A program made the position numbers and the translations under genes. From Heliocidaris erythrogramma (Eukaryota; Echinodermata; Echinoidea; Camarodonta; Echinometridae), in contig CM046863.1 in the NCBI GenBank assembly GCA_025617745.1, forward strand, positions 496,001 to 560,000: a DNA stretch of 64,000 bases, given 5' to 3'. Below the pieces are notes generated by a model, which ran no database searches, was not told the DNA's origin, and saw nothing but the letters and a program-made list of their open reading frames with translations. Position 1 is the first letter of the stretch. Each line of letters starts with the position of its first letter. Shown piece by piece: positions 20,589 through 31,576 of this stretch.

Positions 20589-21402
20589 CACTAAAGGAAA
20601 AAAGAAACTTATAAAAGTTCAAGAGATCACCAAATTAAATTCTCTGCATGGAAATGTACCAAATTTGGATATAATGTTGATTCAATGCATGGCTTTAAAT
20701 GACAGTCAATAACAAAAAGTTTTCTTCAATGCCACAAAAGAAATGTGCACTGAAGCAAAGGACTCTCTAATCCCCAAGTCACAAAGACAAACTGCAGCCT
20801 TGTACACCATATGCATGTCAATGAATGAAACAAAAGAATTTCAAAAGGGATTTGCAAGTTCATATCCAAACAGATTAATAGCCAGTATGTCCACCTCTAG
20901 CTTGCTGGCAAGCTGTACACCGTCTTCGCATGCTTCCGATCAGATTCGCGATGGTAGCCTGGGGAACATTGTTCCATTCCTCTTGCAGTGCTGCAATGAG
21001 CGTCTCCCTATTGATGGGTTGATTGTCACGCCTTGACACACGTCGACCAAGCTCTTCCCAGAGATGTTCAATTGGGGAAAGGTCTGGTGAACGGGCGAAC
21101 CATGGCAGAACATCAATATCCTCTTGCTCGAGGGGTGCAAATCCCTTTTGAAATTCTTTTGTTTCATTCATTGACATGCATATGTGTACAAGGCTGCAGT
21201 TTGTCTTTGTGACTTGGGGATTAGAGAGTCCTTTGCTTCAGTGCACATTTCTTTTGTGGCATTGAAGAAAACTTTTTGTTATTGACTGTCATTTAAAGCC
21301 ATGCATTGAATCAACATTATATCCAAATTTGGTACATTTCCATGCAGAGAATTTAATTTGGTGATCTCTTGAACTTTTATAAGTTTCTTTTTTCCTTTAG
21401 TG
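20589..21402. mobile_element. Tc1/mariner-like element with 268-bp terminal inverted repeats
   Basis: The left arm 20589-20856 and right arm 21136-21402 are inverted repeats starting CACTAAAGGAAAAAAGAAAC, flanked by TA on both sides (20587-20588, 21403-21404), the Tc1/mariner target-site duplication. The arms are nearly identical. The 280-bp centre holds the last third of a transposase on the minus strand. The long arms include coding sequence, as in foldback derivatives of an autonomous element. At 814 bp it is non-autonomous. Confidence 0.92.
20875..21177 (-). pseudogene. Tc1/mariner transposase, C-terminal fragment
   Basis: Minus-strand frame of 100 residues. It reads VLPWFARSPDLSPIEHLWEELGRRV, which is the region around the last catalytic residue of the DD(E/D) triad in Tc1 transposases (SPDLSPIEHLWDE), followed by the usual helical tail (ALQEEWNNVP, MRRRCTACQQARGGHTGY). 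The DNA-binding domain and the first two catalytic residues are absent. The upstream part of the frame runs into the right inverted arm. Confidence 0.9.
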
Positions 21403-21404
21403 TA

Positions 21405-23144
21405 TATAGGGGTAAGTAGGCTAATGTGTATACTATGTGGTAAGGAAGGGGTTGTTTTGTTGTTGTTTTTTGGGGGGTCCTTCTTTTTATCTTTTTCTTT
21501 TTTATATATGTGACCAGGCACCACAAAACCACCCAAAAGTCGCACTGTGTGATTTTCAGTTAGAGCTCAATCAATGTGTTTTGGTTGGCATGCGTGGTCA
21601 AATTTTATTTTTGGGTATTTCCTGAAAGAGTATACTTTTTTCTAAGTAATCTAAAAATGTGAAGGCACCAAACAATCTAGAAGAGATATTTTTGACAGTT
21701 TTTTATCAGACTTACGTGTGTCTTCTCTGGATTTTGTTGTATTACTTTTCTTTTTCACGACCCTGAATACTTGTCTCATTTTAATCTCCCATAAATCTCC
21801 CATAAATCTCCCGGAGTAAATTCTTGCATTGATACTTGTGCAATATGATAAACAGGATATGTCTAAGTAGTATGTCAAGTTTTAGGACAATCTGATAATC
21901 CCTTCATAGAAATTTTCATTGAGTTCTAATCCTCCTTTTGTCACCTTAGCACAACACTTTGCAAGTCAAAGTGCTTCAATAAACTGCAAACTTAAGAAGT
22001 AACATTATGAGGGACTGTGCATTCTTCTCTTTGTACATTGAGTTATGAACATCCAATGAGTTATATATCATTTTAAAGCTGAGAATCTGCTCTTTCAGAA
22101 TCAGACCTTAACTAAAATATGATGTGGTCTTTAGATATTGATTTACATGTGCTTACCAGAGAATATAGTGTGCATGCATGTGTTTTATTTTGGCATAAGA
22201 TTGGAGTTCAGTCAATTTTGACATGTACAAGGTTTATTTAAAATTAAGTATTATAACACATGTATTTGCTAGTTGATTGTATTATCGATATTACAAATGA
22301 ATTGTTATTGTGTTATTATGTTGATTTATGAAGACAAATAAAATATTATTCAAAACAAATGCTTGGCATGATATGACCCATGTGCACAAACTTCCGCGCG
22401 TTTGACCATGCATATATATACCAATTACTCGGTCACTCTGTGTGGCGCAGTAATTATTGTTTTGGCAGCGAGTGAGCGATGAATAGTCACGAGTGGGTGA
22501 TAGAAGCAAGTCGATCATGGCCTGTCTGAACGTACTGGAAATATTTTTGAAACTTACATAGCATCGATGCTATGTACTGTGAACATAACTAATATCTGTA
22601 ATGCCATTGTCTTTTCTTTGAATTTGAAAAAAACGGTGACTTCTTTGCCAAAGGACGTTAGAAAAACATAACATTGCACATAGAGACAACCCAGTTATAT
22701 AACCACGTTCTGACAACATCAAAAACTTGTCATCATCATGCCGTTTTCTCAACAACATTTCAAAAAAAATGTTCTTGGCTTTGCCAATCAACAAATGGAA
22801 AAAATAAAGTTTTAATTTGAATGTTTGCACTTATGAAAGGAGTAAAAGTGATCAGAATAGTAGGACATTAAGGATTTTTTATACACGCTAATGTTGGAAA
22901 ACACAGCTAGGAGGTAAAGCAATATGACATCCCTTTATACACAACTTTGTAGCATGTTAAAACTTCACGTTACATTATTAATCAGACAATGGAAGATTAA
23001 CGTTCTTATTTGAAAACGTTCTTTATTTCCTCAAATAAAACGAGTAACCATGACCATGATCAAAATAGTAGAAATGTGAGAGGTAAATTGTAGTCATAAT
23101 CATTAGTCTGTGCAACATCACTTCTCACCCTCTCAGAAGGTCAA
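21405..23144. other. Non-coding stretch
   Basis: No gene seen. It holds the perfect 20-bp palindrome ACATAGCATCGATGCTATGT at about 22557-22576, related to the palindrome near 20205. From 22880 on, the first degenerate pieces of the 214-bp satellite appear (ATGACATCCCTTTATACACA). Confidence 0.55.
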
Positions 23145-23458
23145 TCACCTACCGGTATTCAAAGATTGTCTATGAGGTACCGGTGGTCCTTTTGGGTAGA
23201 CTTCATTTGCGGACACAAACTCTTTGTTTCCCTTACTAAGAACCATTATAAGCCACTTAATCCTGGCATTTACCAAGAGAGTATATAACGTTTTGAAAAT
23301 AAGAAATATCACTATGAATACGATGACAAAGAGAGCGGACAAAATATACAGCTCCTCATTGTACCCTCCACAATTGCTCTGGTAGACAAAAGAACTTATC
23401 CCTTCATTACTATTATGTGAAATAAGTAGACCAGGTGAATATGCATGTGACACCTGTT
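23145..23458 (-). CDS. Possible terminal exon: one transmembrane segment and short cytoplasmic tail
   Basis: A minus-strand reading from an AG at 23459-23460, in phase 1, to the stop at 23145. It starts EQVSHAYSPG, has a short extracellular stretch with one Cys (QSNCGGYNEE), a strongly hydrophobic segment of about 25 residues (LYILSALFVIVFIVIFLIFK) and a basic-then-Pro-rich tail (NARIKW, PKGPPVPHRQ). The phase matches that of the HYR/CUB/EGF exons on the same strand, so it could be the last exon of that gene, 12 kb further on. The polypyrimidine tract before the acceptor is weak. A diverged copy of the same exon lies head-to-head on the plus strand at 23484-23630. An unrelated gene or a chance frame is possible. 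Confidence 0.35.
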
Positions 23459-23483
23459 CTACATATTTTTGCATAATAGCAAT

Positions 23484-23630
23484 CAAGGGATGTTCTTTTG
23501 TCTACCAGGGCAATTGTGGAATTAGGTACAATGAGGAGCTGTATATTTTGTTCGCCATGTTCATAGTGTATGTAGTCTTCTTCTGCTTCTCAGCCCCATC
23601 ATCATGTATGAACTTATTATATGTCTTCTG
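23484..23630 (+). pseudogene. Inverted, diverged copy of the transmembrane exon
   Basis: The plus strand reads SFVYQGNCGIRYNEELYILF and then a hydrophobic run, closely matching the minus-strand exon at 23413-23330 at both DNA and protein level; the frame stops at about 23630. The two copies are separated by about 70 bp, forming an inverted duplication. Likely a broken duplicate. Confidence 0.6.
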
Positions 23631-23859
23631 ATGGCATAACCATAGGAGTTCAAAGCTATACATGCCTTATATTGTATTGCTACTTCATCATTCATTAATG
23701 AATAGAACTCTCTTGAACTGCATATTTTGTGCTCTTCGAATCTTCTGTTTGGTCTCAAAATAGTTAAACTCCAAACCCATGCTATACCAGTTCATAATTA
23801 AATAACTGAATTATATATAGTGTTACAGAACATAAAAGGATTAACTATAACGTGAGAAA

Positions 23860-25060
23860 ACACAGGAAGCCAACCCAAATGACACCGGAGGCCAACCAAA
23901 ATGGCATCCCTCTAAATCCAACTCTGTAGCGTTATAAAACTTCATGTTACATTTCAAATCAGCCAAATGGAAATTAAAGTTCATATTTGAATGTTTCATA
24001 TAATGAAACGATTAAGAATTATGGAAAGAATAGAACATAAAGGGATTTCTTATAATGTACGAAAACACAGGAGGCCAACCAAAATGACATCCCATTATAC
24101 ACAACTGCAAAGCATGTTAACACTTCACGATACAATGTGAAATAGTCAATGTGAGATTGCGGTTGTAATTTGAATATATCCACTTATGAAACGAGTAAAA
24201 ATGATGAAAATAATAGAACATGAGAGTATTTATTATACGCGATATCAAGTGGGAAAACACAGGAGGCCAACCAAAATGACGCAGGAGGCCAACCAAAATG
24301 ACATCCCACTATACCCAACTGCAAAGCATGTTAAAACTTCACGTTGCATTGTAAAACAGTCAATGTGAGATTGAGGTTGTAATTTGAATATATCCACTTA
24401 TGAAACGAGTAAAAATGATGAAAATAATAGAACATGAGAGTATTTATTATACGCGATATCAAGTGGGAAAACACAGGAGGCCAACCAAAATGACGCAGGA
24501 GGCCAACCAAAATGACATCCCACTATACCCAACTGCAAAGCATGTTAAAACTTCACGTTGCATTGTAAAACAGTCAATGGGAGATTGCGGTTCTAATTTG
24601 AATATTACCACTTATGAAACGAGTAAAAATGATGAAAATAATAGAACATGAGAGTATTTATTATACGCGATATCAAGTGGGAAAACACAGGAGGCCAACC
24701 AAAATGACGCAGGAGGCCAACCAAAATGACATCCCACTATACCCAACTGCAAAGCATGTTAAAACTTCACGTTGCATTGTAAAACAGTCAATGTGAGATT
24801 GCGGTTCTAATTTGAATATATCCACTTATGAAACGAGTAAAAATGATGAAAATAATAGAACATGAGAGTATTTATTATACACGAGATACCAAGTGGGAAA
24901 AACCAGGAGGCCATTCAAAATGACGCAGGAGGCCAACAAAAATGACATCCCTTTATACAGCATGTTAAAACTTCACGATACAATGTGAAATAGTCAATGG
25001 GAGATTGAGGTTGTAATTTGAATATATCCACTCATGAAACGAGTAAAAATGTTCAAAATA
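23860..25060 (+). repeat. 214-bp satellite, about five to six units
   Basis: Three central units (starting near 24186, 24400 and 24614) are almost identical with a period of 214 bp; flanking units are more diverged. Each has one or two copies of AGGCCAACCAAAATGACATC, then GCATGTTAAAACTTCACGTT, TATCCACTTATGAAACGAGT and TATTTATTATACGCGATATC. The small open frames inside repeat with the satellite and are not genes. Confidence 0.93.
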
Positions 25061-25930
25061 ATATAAAAAAAGGAAATCATTTTAGAAACATAATTATTCA
25101 TTGTACTCGAATCACATCCGATACTTTCTATGTTTCAACAAACATTTTTTTTTAATGAGAAGAGAGAAAAAAATCAGGGAAAAAAGAGAAGATCCATGTT
25201 ACCCCGCGTCCCCCCCCCCCCCCTCAACAAAAAAATATGTCCAGAGGATCGAACCCACGGTCTTCCAATAAGCCATTTCGGAGATGCAATCTGAGCATGA
25301 GCAGATAAAGGTCATCTGTACAAAATTCTAAAACCCACTGACACTAATATTCGATATGTGCTCATGAATGTCATGTAATCATTATTCAATTATGCACTAA
25401 TGGTGCATTCCATGATATCCAGGTGGAAGTATTCTTTTTAAAGGGGGAAACAACAGCTATTCATGAGGCACCTCTATCACTCCCAGAGTTATTTTTCTGA
25501 AGTGCACATAAAGGGACCCTCCATGTCTAAAATATCTGTGGATATTTGGGGTCATTTGTACCATGCGCTAACCCCGAACTGGCTTATTAATAATACACTT
25601 CGCCTTAAAGGAATACTCAACCGCAGATTGTGGACGTTTAATGCCGCTAGAGGGCACCGTGATCGTTACCTAATCATGCTGTTGCCCCGCGGGGCACAAT
25701 CCTCGGATAGACTGGTCGCCGCACAAACATGCACGCTCCGCCTGAGCTCGAGCTCTCGTGCGAGATTCGGTCGGCTTCGTGCAGTCGAAATGTAATCCCA
25801 CTTAGTCCAACGGATATGGAAGGCTATAGATCATACGTGTACTTGTACGTATACTCAATTGAGTATACGTAATTGAGTATACGTAAACTAAAAAAAAACT
25901 ATACTCAATTGAGTATACGTAATTGAGTAT
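25061..25930. other. Non-coding stretch left of the foldback cluster
   Basis: Poly(C) at 25209-25223. The segment 25590-25800 is GC-richer with no recognisable protein. From 25840 onward words like ACTCAATTGAGTATACGTAA begin; they also occur inverted at 33655-33730. Confidence 0.5.
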
Positions 25931-26287
25931 ACGTAAACTCATTTTGAGTATACGTATACGATTAGACCAATCAGGGGCTCTTTTTTTAGTATACGTATAC
26001 TCTGCTAATTCGTATACGTATACAAGTTTGCCGAGTATACGTATAAGGGTCTGCGTACGTATACTAGTTGACTCATGTTTGCAGAGTATACGTATACGAG
26101 TTATCTCGATATTTTTTTTTTTTTTTTTTTTTTTTTTAGATTAAGACTGATACTTTTAATCTCTGATACTTTCCTTTCTCTAAATAAAGGCACTAATAAA
26201 GAAATAATTAAATGAAATAAATCGCGAATAAAACAAAATAACAAAAGAAGCAAAGCGAAACGCTAATTATGTACCATAACATATCAA

Positions 26288-26900
26288 GGAACATCTACTC
26301 CAGATTTCCCACATTACACTCGGCCTTCAAAAAAGTTCAGCAAACAATATTCTTATGGTAAACGAAAATGTAGCAACATACAAAACTGGTGGACTTGCAT
26401 TTCAAAGTACAAAAATACGAATATATCCTCATATCCGTAGCCAAATCTGGCGCTTTTTCCAAATATGAATTATATCACAGATGATGTCGTTTGGTGATCA
26501 ACAATATTAATCAGGTTCTATCATCACGTGAGGGCCAGAAGGGTGGCAACTCTGTGGAAAATTATTTGACCCAATAATGATATAACCCAATGTTCACCAG
26601 GTTCTATCGTCTTTTGAGAGCAAGAAGGGCGTTAAATCTCTGTAAAATTATACTACCAAATAATGATATAACCCAATATTTTATCACATTTTAAAGGTAC
26701 TAATACCCTTCATCATCCCTGTACCCCCCCCCCCCCCCTCAAAAAAATCTTTTTCAGGAATAGACTATTCGTATTTTTGTACTTTGAAATGCAAGTCCAC
26801 CAGTTTTGTATGTTGCTACATTTTCGTTTACCATAAGAATATTGTTTGCTGAACTTTTTTGAAGGCCGAGTGTAATGTGGGAAATCTGAAGTAGATGTTC
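26288..26900. mobile_element. Nested inverted-repeat element, 0.6 kb
   Basis: Arms 26288-26424 and 26764-26900 are near-perfect inverted repeats (GAACATCTAC at both ends). The interior has two degenerate direct copies of a unit of about 100 bp with CCAGGTTCTATC and AATAATGATATAACCCAAT, and a poly(C) run at 26723-26738. Confidence 0.8.
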
Positions 26901-27208
26901 GGATGTTGTGCTTTGATATAAGAGCACTTCATAGCTCACAATGACCATGAGTGTGTAATGTCATTGTGCACAGTTAATGTAAAGAAAACTTTTGTTCATG
27001 GAACGGAACAAAATATTGAGGACATTATTAGAACATTGGAAAGTGGTTTAGGATTATGTAGCTGTAATTCTCTTTGTTCTTTTTAAAATTTTGTTTATTT
27101 AAGATACAATTTTGTCAAACTATATTTCCAAACTATTTTTCCGGATTTGTTGAGTATTTTGGTCTTATATACGTTGAATTATTGATTACGTTACTGCAAG
27201 CTCATAAG

Positions 27209-28241
27209 GCTGGGTTCACATAGAAGTATACTATTCGGGTATACGGTGCACGTTTTCGAGGGCACGCGAATAGCTTGAATCGAACAATAGGATTTCCTAA
27301 TACCGGGTCACATGAGAGGGCACTATACGAAAATGCCGTATAGCTGCGTATAGTATAGTATAGTGGGAATCGTGCTTGTTCGATTTTCGTGCAGCGTAGT
27401 TCGGATGTGGCAACTGGTGTTCTGAATTTCCCTATAAACAATTTATTGTGTGCTTTGGTTAAATAAGGTAAGTTACAAATAAAAGGATTTCTTGGTACTC
27501 ATTTTATTGGAATTTCATAGCACATGCCGTCATATTTAAGTTATCCAACACTTTAGGGTTACTATGTCAAATGCCCCCCCCCTTTTTTTTAACTGAAAGA
27601 AAAATATCTCATGCACATTCTGTGTGATTTATGTGGGCTCTGCATTTTTCTTTCTTTCTTGTTTGACCTTGAAAGGATTGAAGACACAAGGTCAAAATGG
27701 CTCAACTAACCCGCAGCGCGGGTTAATTGAGCCATGTTGTTGTGTATAGTCGAGCAACATTTAACTAATTACTTAATTATTCTTATAATAAGTTAAATAA
27801 TGTGGAAATAGATTTAATTCAAGAAAATATTGTTTATAAAATGATTTCTTTATTATTTCACTTTTGATAAGAGTTCACAAAGCTGGGATGGGGGAGTAGA
27901 ATCAAGCTACCCCCCCCCCCCCCCCCCCACCATAAAAAATGACGTCATCAAAGCGAAAATAGGAATAATTGATAAAATCAATTAGGCTGATTCATGTTTG
28001 AAATGTTAAAATATATATTTGGAAACATAACTACAGTATTTCCAATCACATCCCCCCAACCCCCCCCCCCCCCCCAAAAAAAAAGTTTTTAGTGTGTAAA
28101 ATCATATGGTTCAAATATTAAAGTAGGACACGCGTGCTACCTTATGTGACTCGCCATGCCCGTATAGCGTATAGCGTATAGCGAATAGCGAATAGCGAAT
28201 ATCGTATACCGTATACCGTATACTTCTATGTGAACCCAGGC
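27209..28241. mobile_element. Nested DNA-transposon-like element, 1.03 kb
   Basis: Ends GCTGGGTTCACATAGAAGTA (27209 on) and its reverse complement (28220-28241) form terminal inverted repeats. Next to the right end is a run of 8-bp units (GTATAGCG, GAATAGCG, 28163-28215), with similar units near 27345-27365 on the left side. There are two poly(C) tracts inside. No coding is visible. The class is not assigned. Confidence 0.7.
27697..27735. repeat. 18-bp-arm hairpin
   Basis: ATGGCTCAACTAACCCGC, loop AGC, then GCGGGTTAATTGAGCCAT: one mismatch in 18 bp. It would form a stable cruciform. Confidence 0.9.
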
Positions 28242-28723
28242 TTATAGTTCAACAAGTTTGTTTCATCCGTAATTGACAGGAGTATTATTACGGGATATAC
28301 ATTAACACATGCATATGCCCATCATGTAGCGAGTCTAGCGACGTTCCTTGATATGTTATGGTACATAATTAGCGTTTCACTTTGCTTCTTTTGTTATTTT
28401 GTTTTATTCGCGATTTATTTCATTGAATTATTTCTTTATTAGTGCCTTTATTTAGAGAAAGGAAAGTATCAGAGATATAAAAGTATCAGTCTTAATCTAA
28501 ACACAAAAATTAAAAAAATAATAAAAAAATATCGAGATAACTCGTATACGTATACTCTGCAAATTCGCATACGTATATGAGTCAACTAGTATACGTACGC
28601 AGACCCTTATACGTATACTCGGCAAACTAGTATACGTATACGAATTAGCAGAGTATACGTATACTAAAAAAAGAGCCCCCTGATTGGCCTAATCGTATAC
28701 GTATACTCAAAATGAGTTTACGT

Positions 28724-29619
28724 CAGTGTTGTAGTGGTAAATATTGTTTTGGGTATACTCCCTTATACTGATAGCTCAATCCTCAGAGCACGAAGCTAAC
28801 GGCGAGGCGATGCACCGTGCTGTGGTTATGATTCACAAACACAATACCCCCCCCCCCCCCCCGTGACCTGACAAGAAAACCCGCAACCACACACACACCC
28901 TCACACACACACACACACAAATCATCTGTCACAATATCATCTCAAAATGTTAAAATTAAGTTTTGCAAAAAGCATCAAAATTTGAAACATTAGGGAGTTA
29001 TATTTTCAGACCAAAAAACATCAAGTCATTTTTTCAGACCAACCCTTGCATAAGCCCTATAGATCTATACATGTCTAAATCACCAAGACACAAATAATCC
29101 AAGATGATTCAAGCCGTTGTCATAATAATTTTTATTTCTAGTTTATGCAACACTCATTTACATGTAATTGCTGATACAGATTTTTATAAGACACGCTGTC
29201 ATAGATCTCCAAATGTCTTGTTTGGTACTGCAACTAAATATACCATAATAGTTATTTCATACATCTTGTTGTGTAGCTTGAAATAAAACTGTTTTACTTT
29301 TGTATGTGTATTTTCAAGTCCCCCCCCCCCCCCCCCCCCGAGTGCCCTAAACTATCTACGTCAGCGAGGGAGCAAAGCGACCGAGCTGCAAATTTTTTCA
29401 ATTTTTAACGCTAAAAACACGCTATTTCTTGTGCATTTTACCCAGGAAATTTTGCATTGATAAGCGGTTTTCTATTCACTCACTTCTACAATCGGGAGCA
29501 AACTAACGAAAACCCTGAAAGGCTTGAGAAAGAGTCGAGAAATTCAGCAAGGGTACCTGAAGTTGAGATTTCTTTCAAAAGTTGAACCTTTGCAAAATTA
29601 ATGCTGTTTTATACACTTT
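28724..29619. repeat. Non-coding repeat, first of a direct pair
   Basis: The segment 28880-29310 is a diverged direct copy of 30590-31070 (shared: TTGTCATAATAAT, GATACAGATTTTTATAAGAC, ATTTCATACAT). CA microsatellite at 28890-28918, poly(C) at 28847-28862 and 29321-29339. No gene seen. Confidence 0.65.
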
Positions 29620-30420
29620 ATTTATCCTACATCGGGGGCTGTAACAGGGGTGGGTTCAGAAAGGGGGTAATTTCCCCCTTCCCGCTCGGAGCGCGAAAGC
29701 TCTGACGTTTTATAGCAAATTTGAGAGAAAGATAACGGCTCGTAGCACCTTTTTTAGGCGGAAAATCATTTCGACGTCCGGACTGCTTTTATGTTATTTG
29801 GGCGTAATACTGCACTGCAACAGGGATGGGTGCAGGAAGGGGGGGGGCGGTTCCCCCTTCCCGCGCGAAGCGCGAAAGCTCTGACATTTTAGCAAATTTG
29901 AGAGAAAGATAACGGCTTGTAGCAAACAAAGTTATAGTTCGACGAACCGACTGCTTTTCAATTATTTGGAGCAATATTGCACGGTACGTAACAGGGGTGG
30001 GTGCAAGAAGGTTACCTTCCTTCCCGCGCGAAGTGCGAAAGCTCTAACGTTTTAGCCCCCTTTTTTAGGCGGAATGTTAGTTCGACGCCCTGGCTGCTTT
30101 TCAGTTATTTTGGACGTAATACTGCACTGTAACAAGGATGGGTTGCAGGGAGTGGGAGTTTCCCCCTTCCCGCGCGAAGCGCGAAAGCTCTGACGTTTTA
30201 GCAAATCTAAGAGAAAGAAAACGGCTTGTAGCAAACAATTTGTTTAGGCGGAAAGTTATAGTTCGACGCCATGACTGCTTTTCAGTTATTAGGACGCAAT
30301 ACTGCACTGTATGTGACAGGGGTTGGTGCAGGGAGAGGAGAGTTATTTCCCCCTTCCCGCGCGAAAGATAACGGCTTGTAGCGCCTTTTTAACCCTTTTT
30401 CTCTCACTTCTCCCGCTTTT
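29620..30420 (+). repeat. Tandem satellite (140-185 bp units), plus orientation
   Basis: About five units. Each contains CGCGCGAAGCGCGAAAGCTC, TGACGTTTTAGCAAATTTGA, GAGAAAGATAACGGCTTGTA, a GTTCGACG word and GCAGTATTACG (in complement form). The same family occurs in opposite orientation at 59990-61440. Frames inside are satellite artefacts. Confidence 0.9.
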
Positions 30421-31575
30421 TCGCTCTCGCTTTTTTTTAGTGGCTGAATAGGGGGGGGCATGGCCCCCTTGTGCCCCCCTGTCTACGCCAGTGGTTGTGC
30501 TTTTTTAAAGCCTGCATTAGTTGTAGAAGTGAATGCAAGTAGTAAGTTTGTAGTTTAGACAGTGTAACATTCACAGTGCCCTGATTATAAACACGATTTC
30601 AAAGGCATCTTTTTCACAATAAATATCACATCAAAATATAATTAAATCTTAGTTTTTGCAAAAGGCATCAAGCATTAGTGAGTCGTATTTTCAGACCAAT
30701 CATTGCATCAACCATAATCTAAAATGCACAAACTAATCCAAAAATTATCAAACCGTTGTCATAATAATGATTTTCTAAAAGTTCTAGTTTCTGCAAATTC
30801 TCATCACCTGTAAAGGTTGTGCTATCATAAAGTGTATGAGGTAATTATTTAATTGTTAATACAGATTTTTATAAGACACACTGTCACCTCCAAACGTCTT
30901 TGTTTGTTAAAGAGGCAATGTACAAGTGCACAACATCTTTACTCATTTCATACATTTTGTTGGGAGCTTGAGCAAAATATTCATGAAGATACATACCCAA
31001 TGTTAATATCATTTTTTAAAAACCTTTTTTTGATGTGCAAACAGTGCAGTTTTGGTAATTGAACACAACGAACTGTTTAACAATTAACTACAACTGAGTT
31101 GTGCTTTTTGAGACCTGAATTCGTTTTAGAAGTGCAAAGATGAGTAAAGATTTGAAGTTCATACAATGTAACATTCACATTGCCCTGATTATACACGCAC
31201 AGAGAAACAACATACGAACACAATATATTTGTTTAGAATTGTTCTTTGAAATAAATCCATCAAAAACGTTTTGCAATTCTAAGTGCTTATGCAACAAAAA
31301 TATATGCATGGGGATGTTGCACCCACAAATGTAATAACCCAATAACGCCCACAAATGTAACAACACTTTACCCACAAATGTAATAATCAAAGTAGCACAT
31401 TCCTTTAATTACCATAGTCTTAGAGCATATCAATTACGCACCTCAATTTTCCTCAAACTTCAAAGGCTGAAATTCCTTAGTTGGTCCTGGGACATGGAGT
31501 GGGACATGGAGTTGTACATTGTATATTTTGTACGGCGCATGAACCATATGATGATGGCCTAGCGGCTATAGTTTA
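30421..31575. other. Flank of the satellite and second direct copy
   Basis: 30436-30500 reads TAGTGGCTGAATAGGGGGG, then GCATGGCCCCC and CTACGCCAGTGG; the reverse complement stands at 59900-59965, next to the other satellite array. 30590-31070 is the second copy of the direct pair. At 31318-31390 ACCCACAAATGTAATAA is repeated three times. No gene seen. Confidence 0.6.
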
Positions 31576-31576
31576 T

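Larger units (their letters stand above)
25931..28723. mobile_element. Foldback-like element with arms full of GTATACGTATAC palindromes
   Basis: The left arm 25931-26292 and right arm 28343-28723 are long inverted repeats. The outer half of each arm carries an array of the perfect palindrome GTATACGTATAC and close variants (for example at 25948, 25989, 26012, 26086; mirrored at 28544, 28630, 28653, 28695), spaced 20-50 bp. The inner half is AT-rich unique sequence. The interior contains a second inverted pair (26288-26424 and 26764-26900) and a third element (27209-28241). No transposase is visible. The palindrome array may be protein-binding sites, which is inference. Confidence 0.75.

Noticed and set aside
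24186-24796. Three identical 60-83 residue frames
   Set aside because: They repeat with the 214-bp satellite period and have no domain.
29789-30371. Several frames with RRTITLFATSRYLSLKFAK-like peptides
   Set aside because: Translations of the tandem satellite; the same peptides appear at 60078-61389 from its inverted copy.
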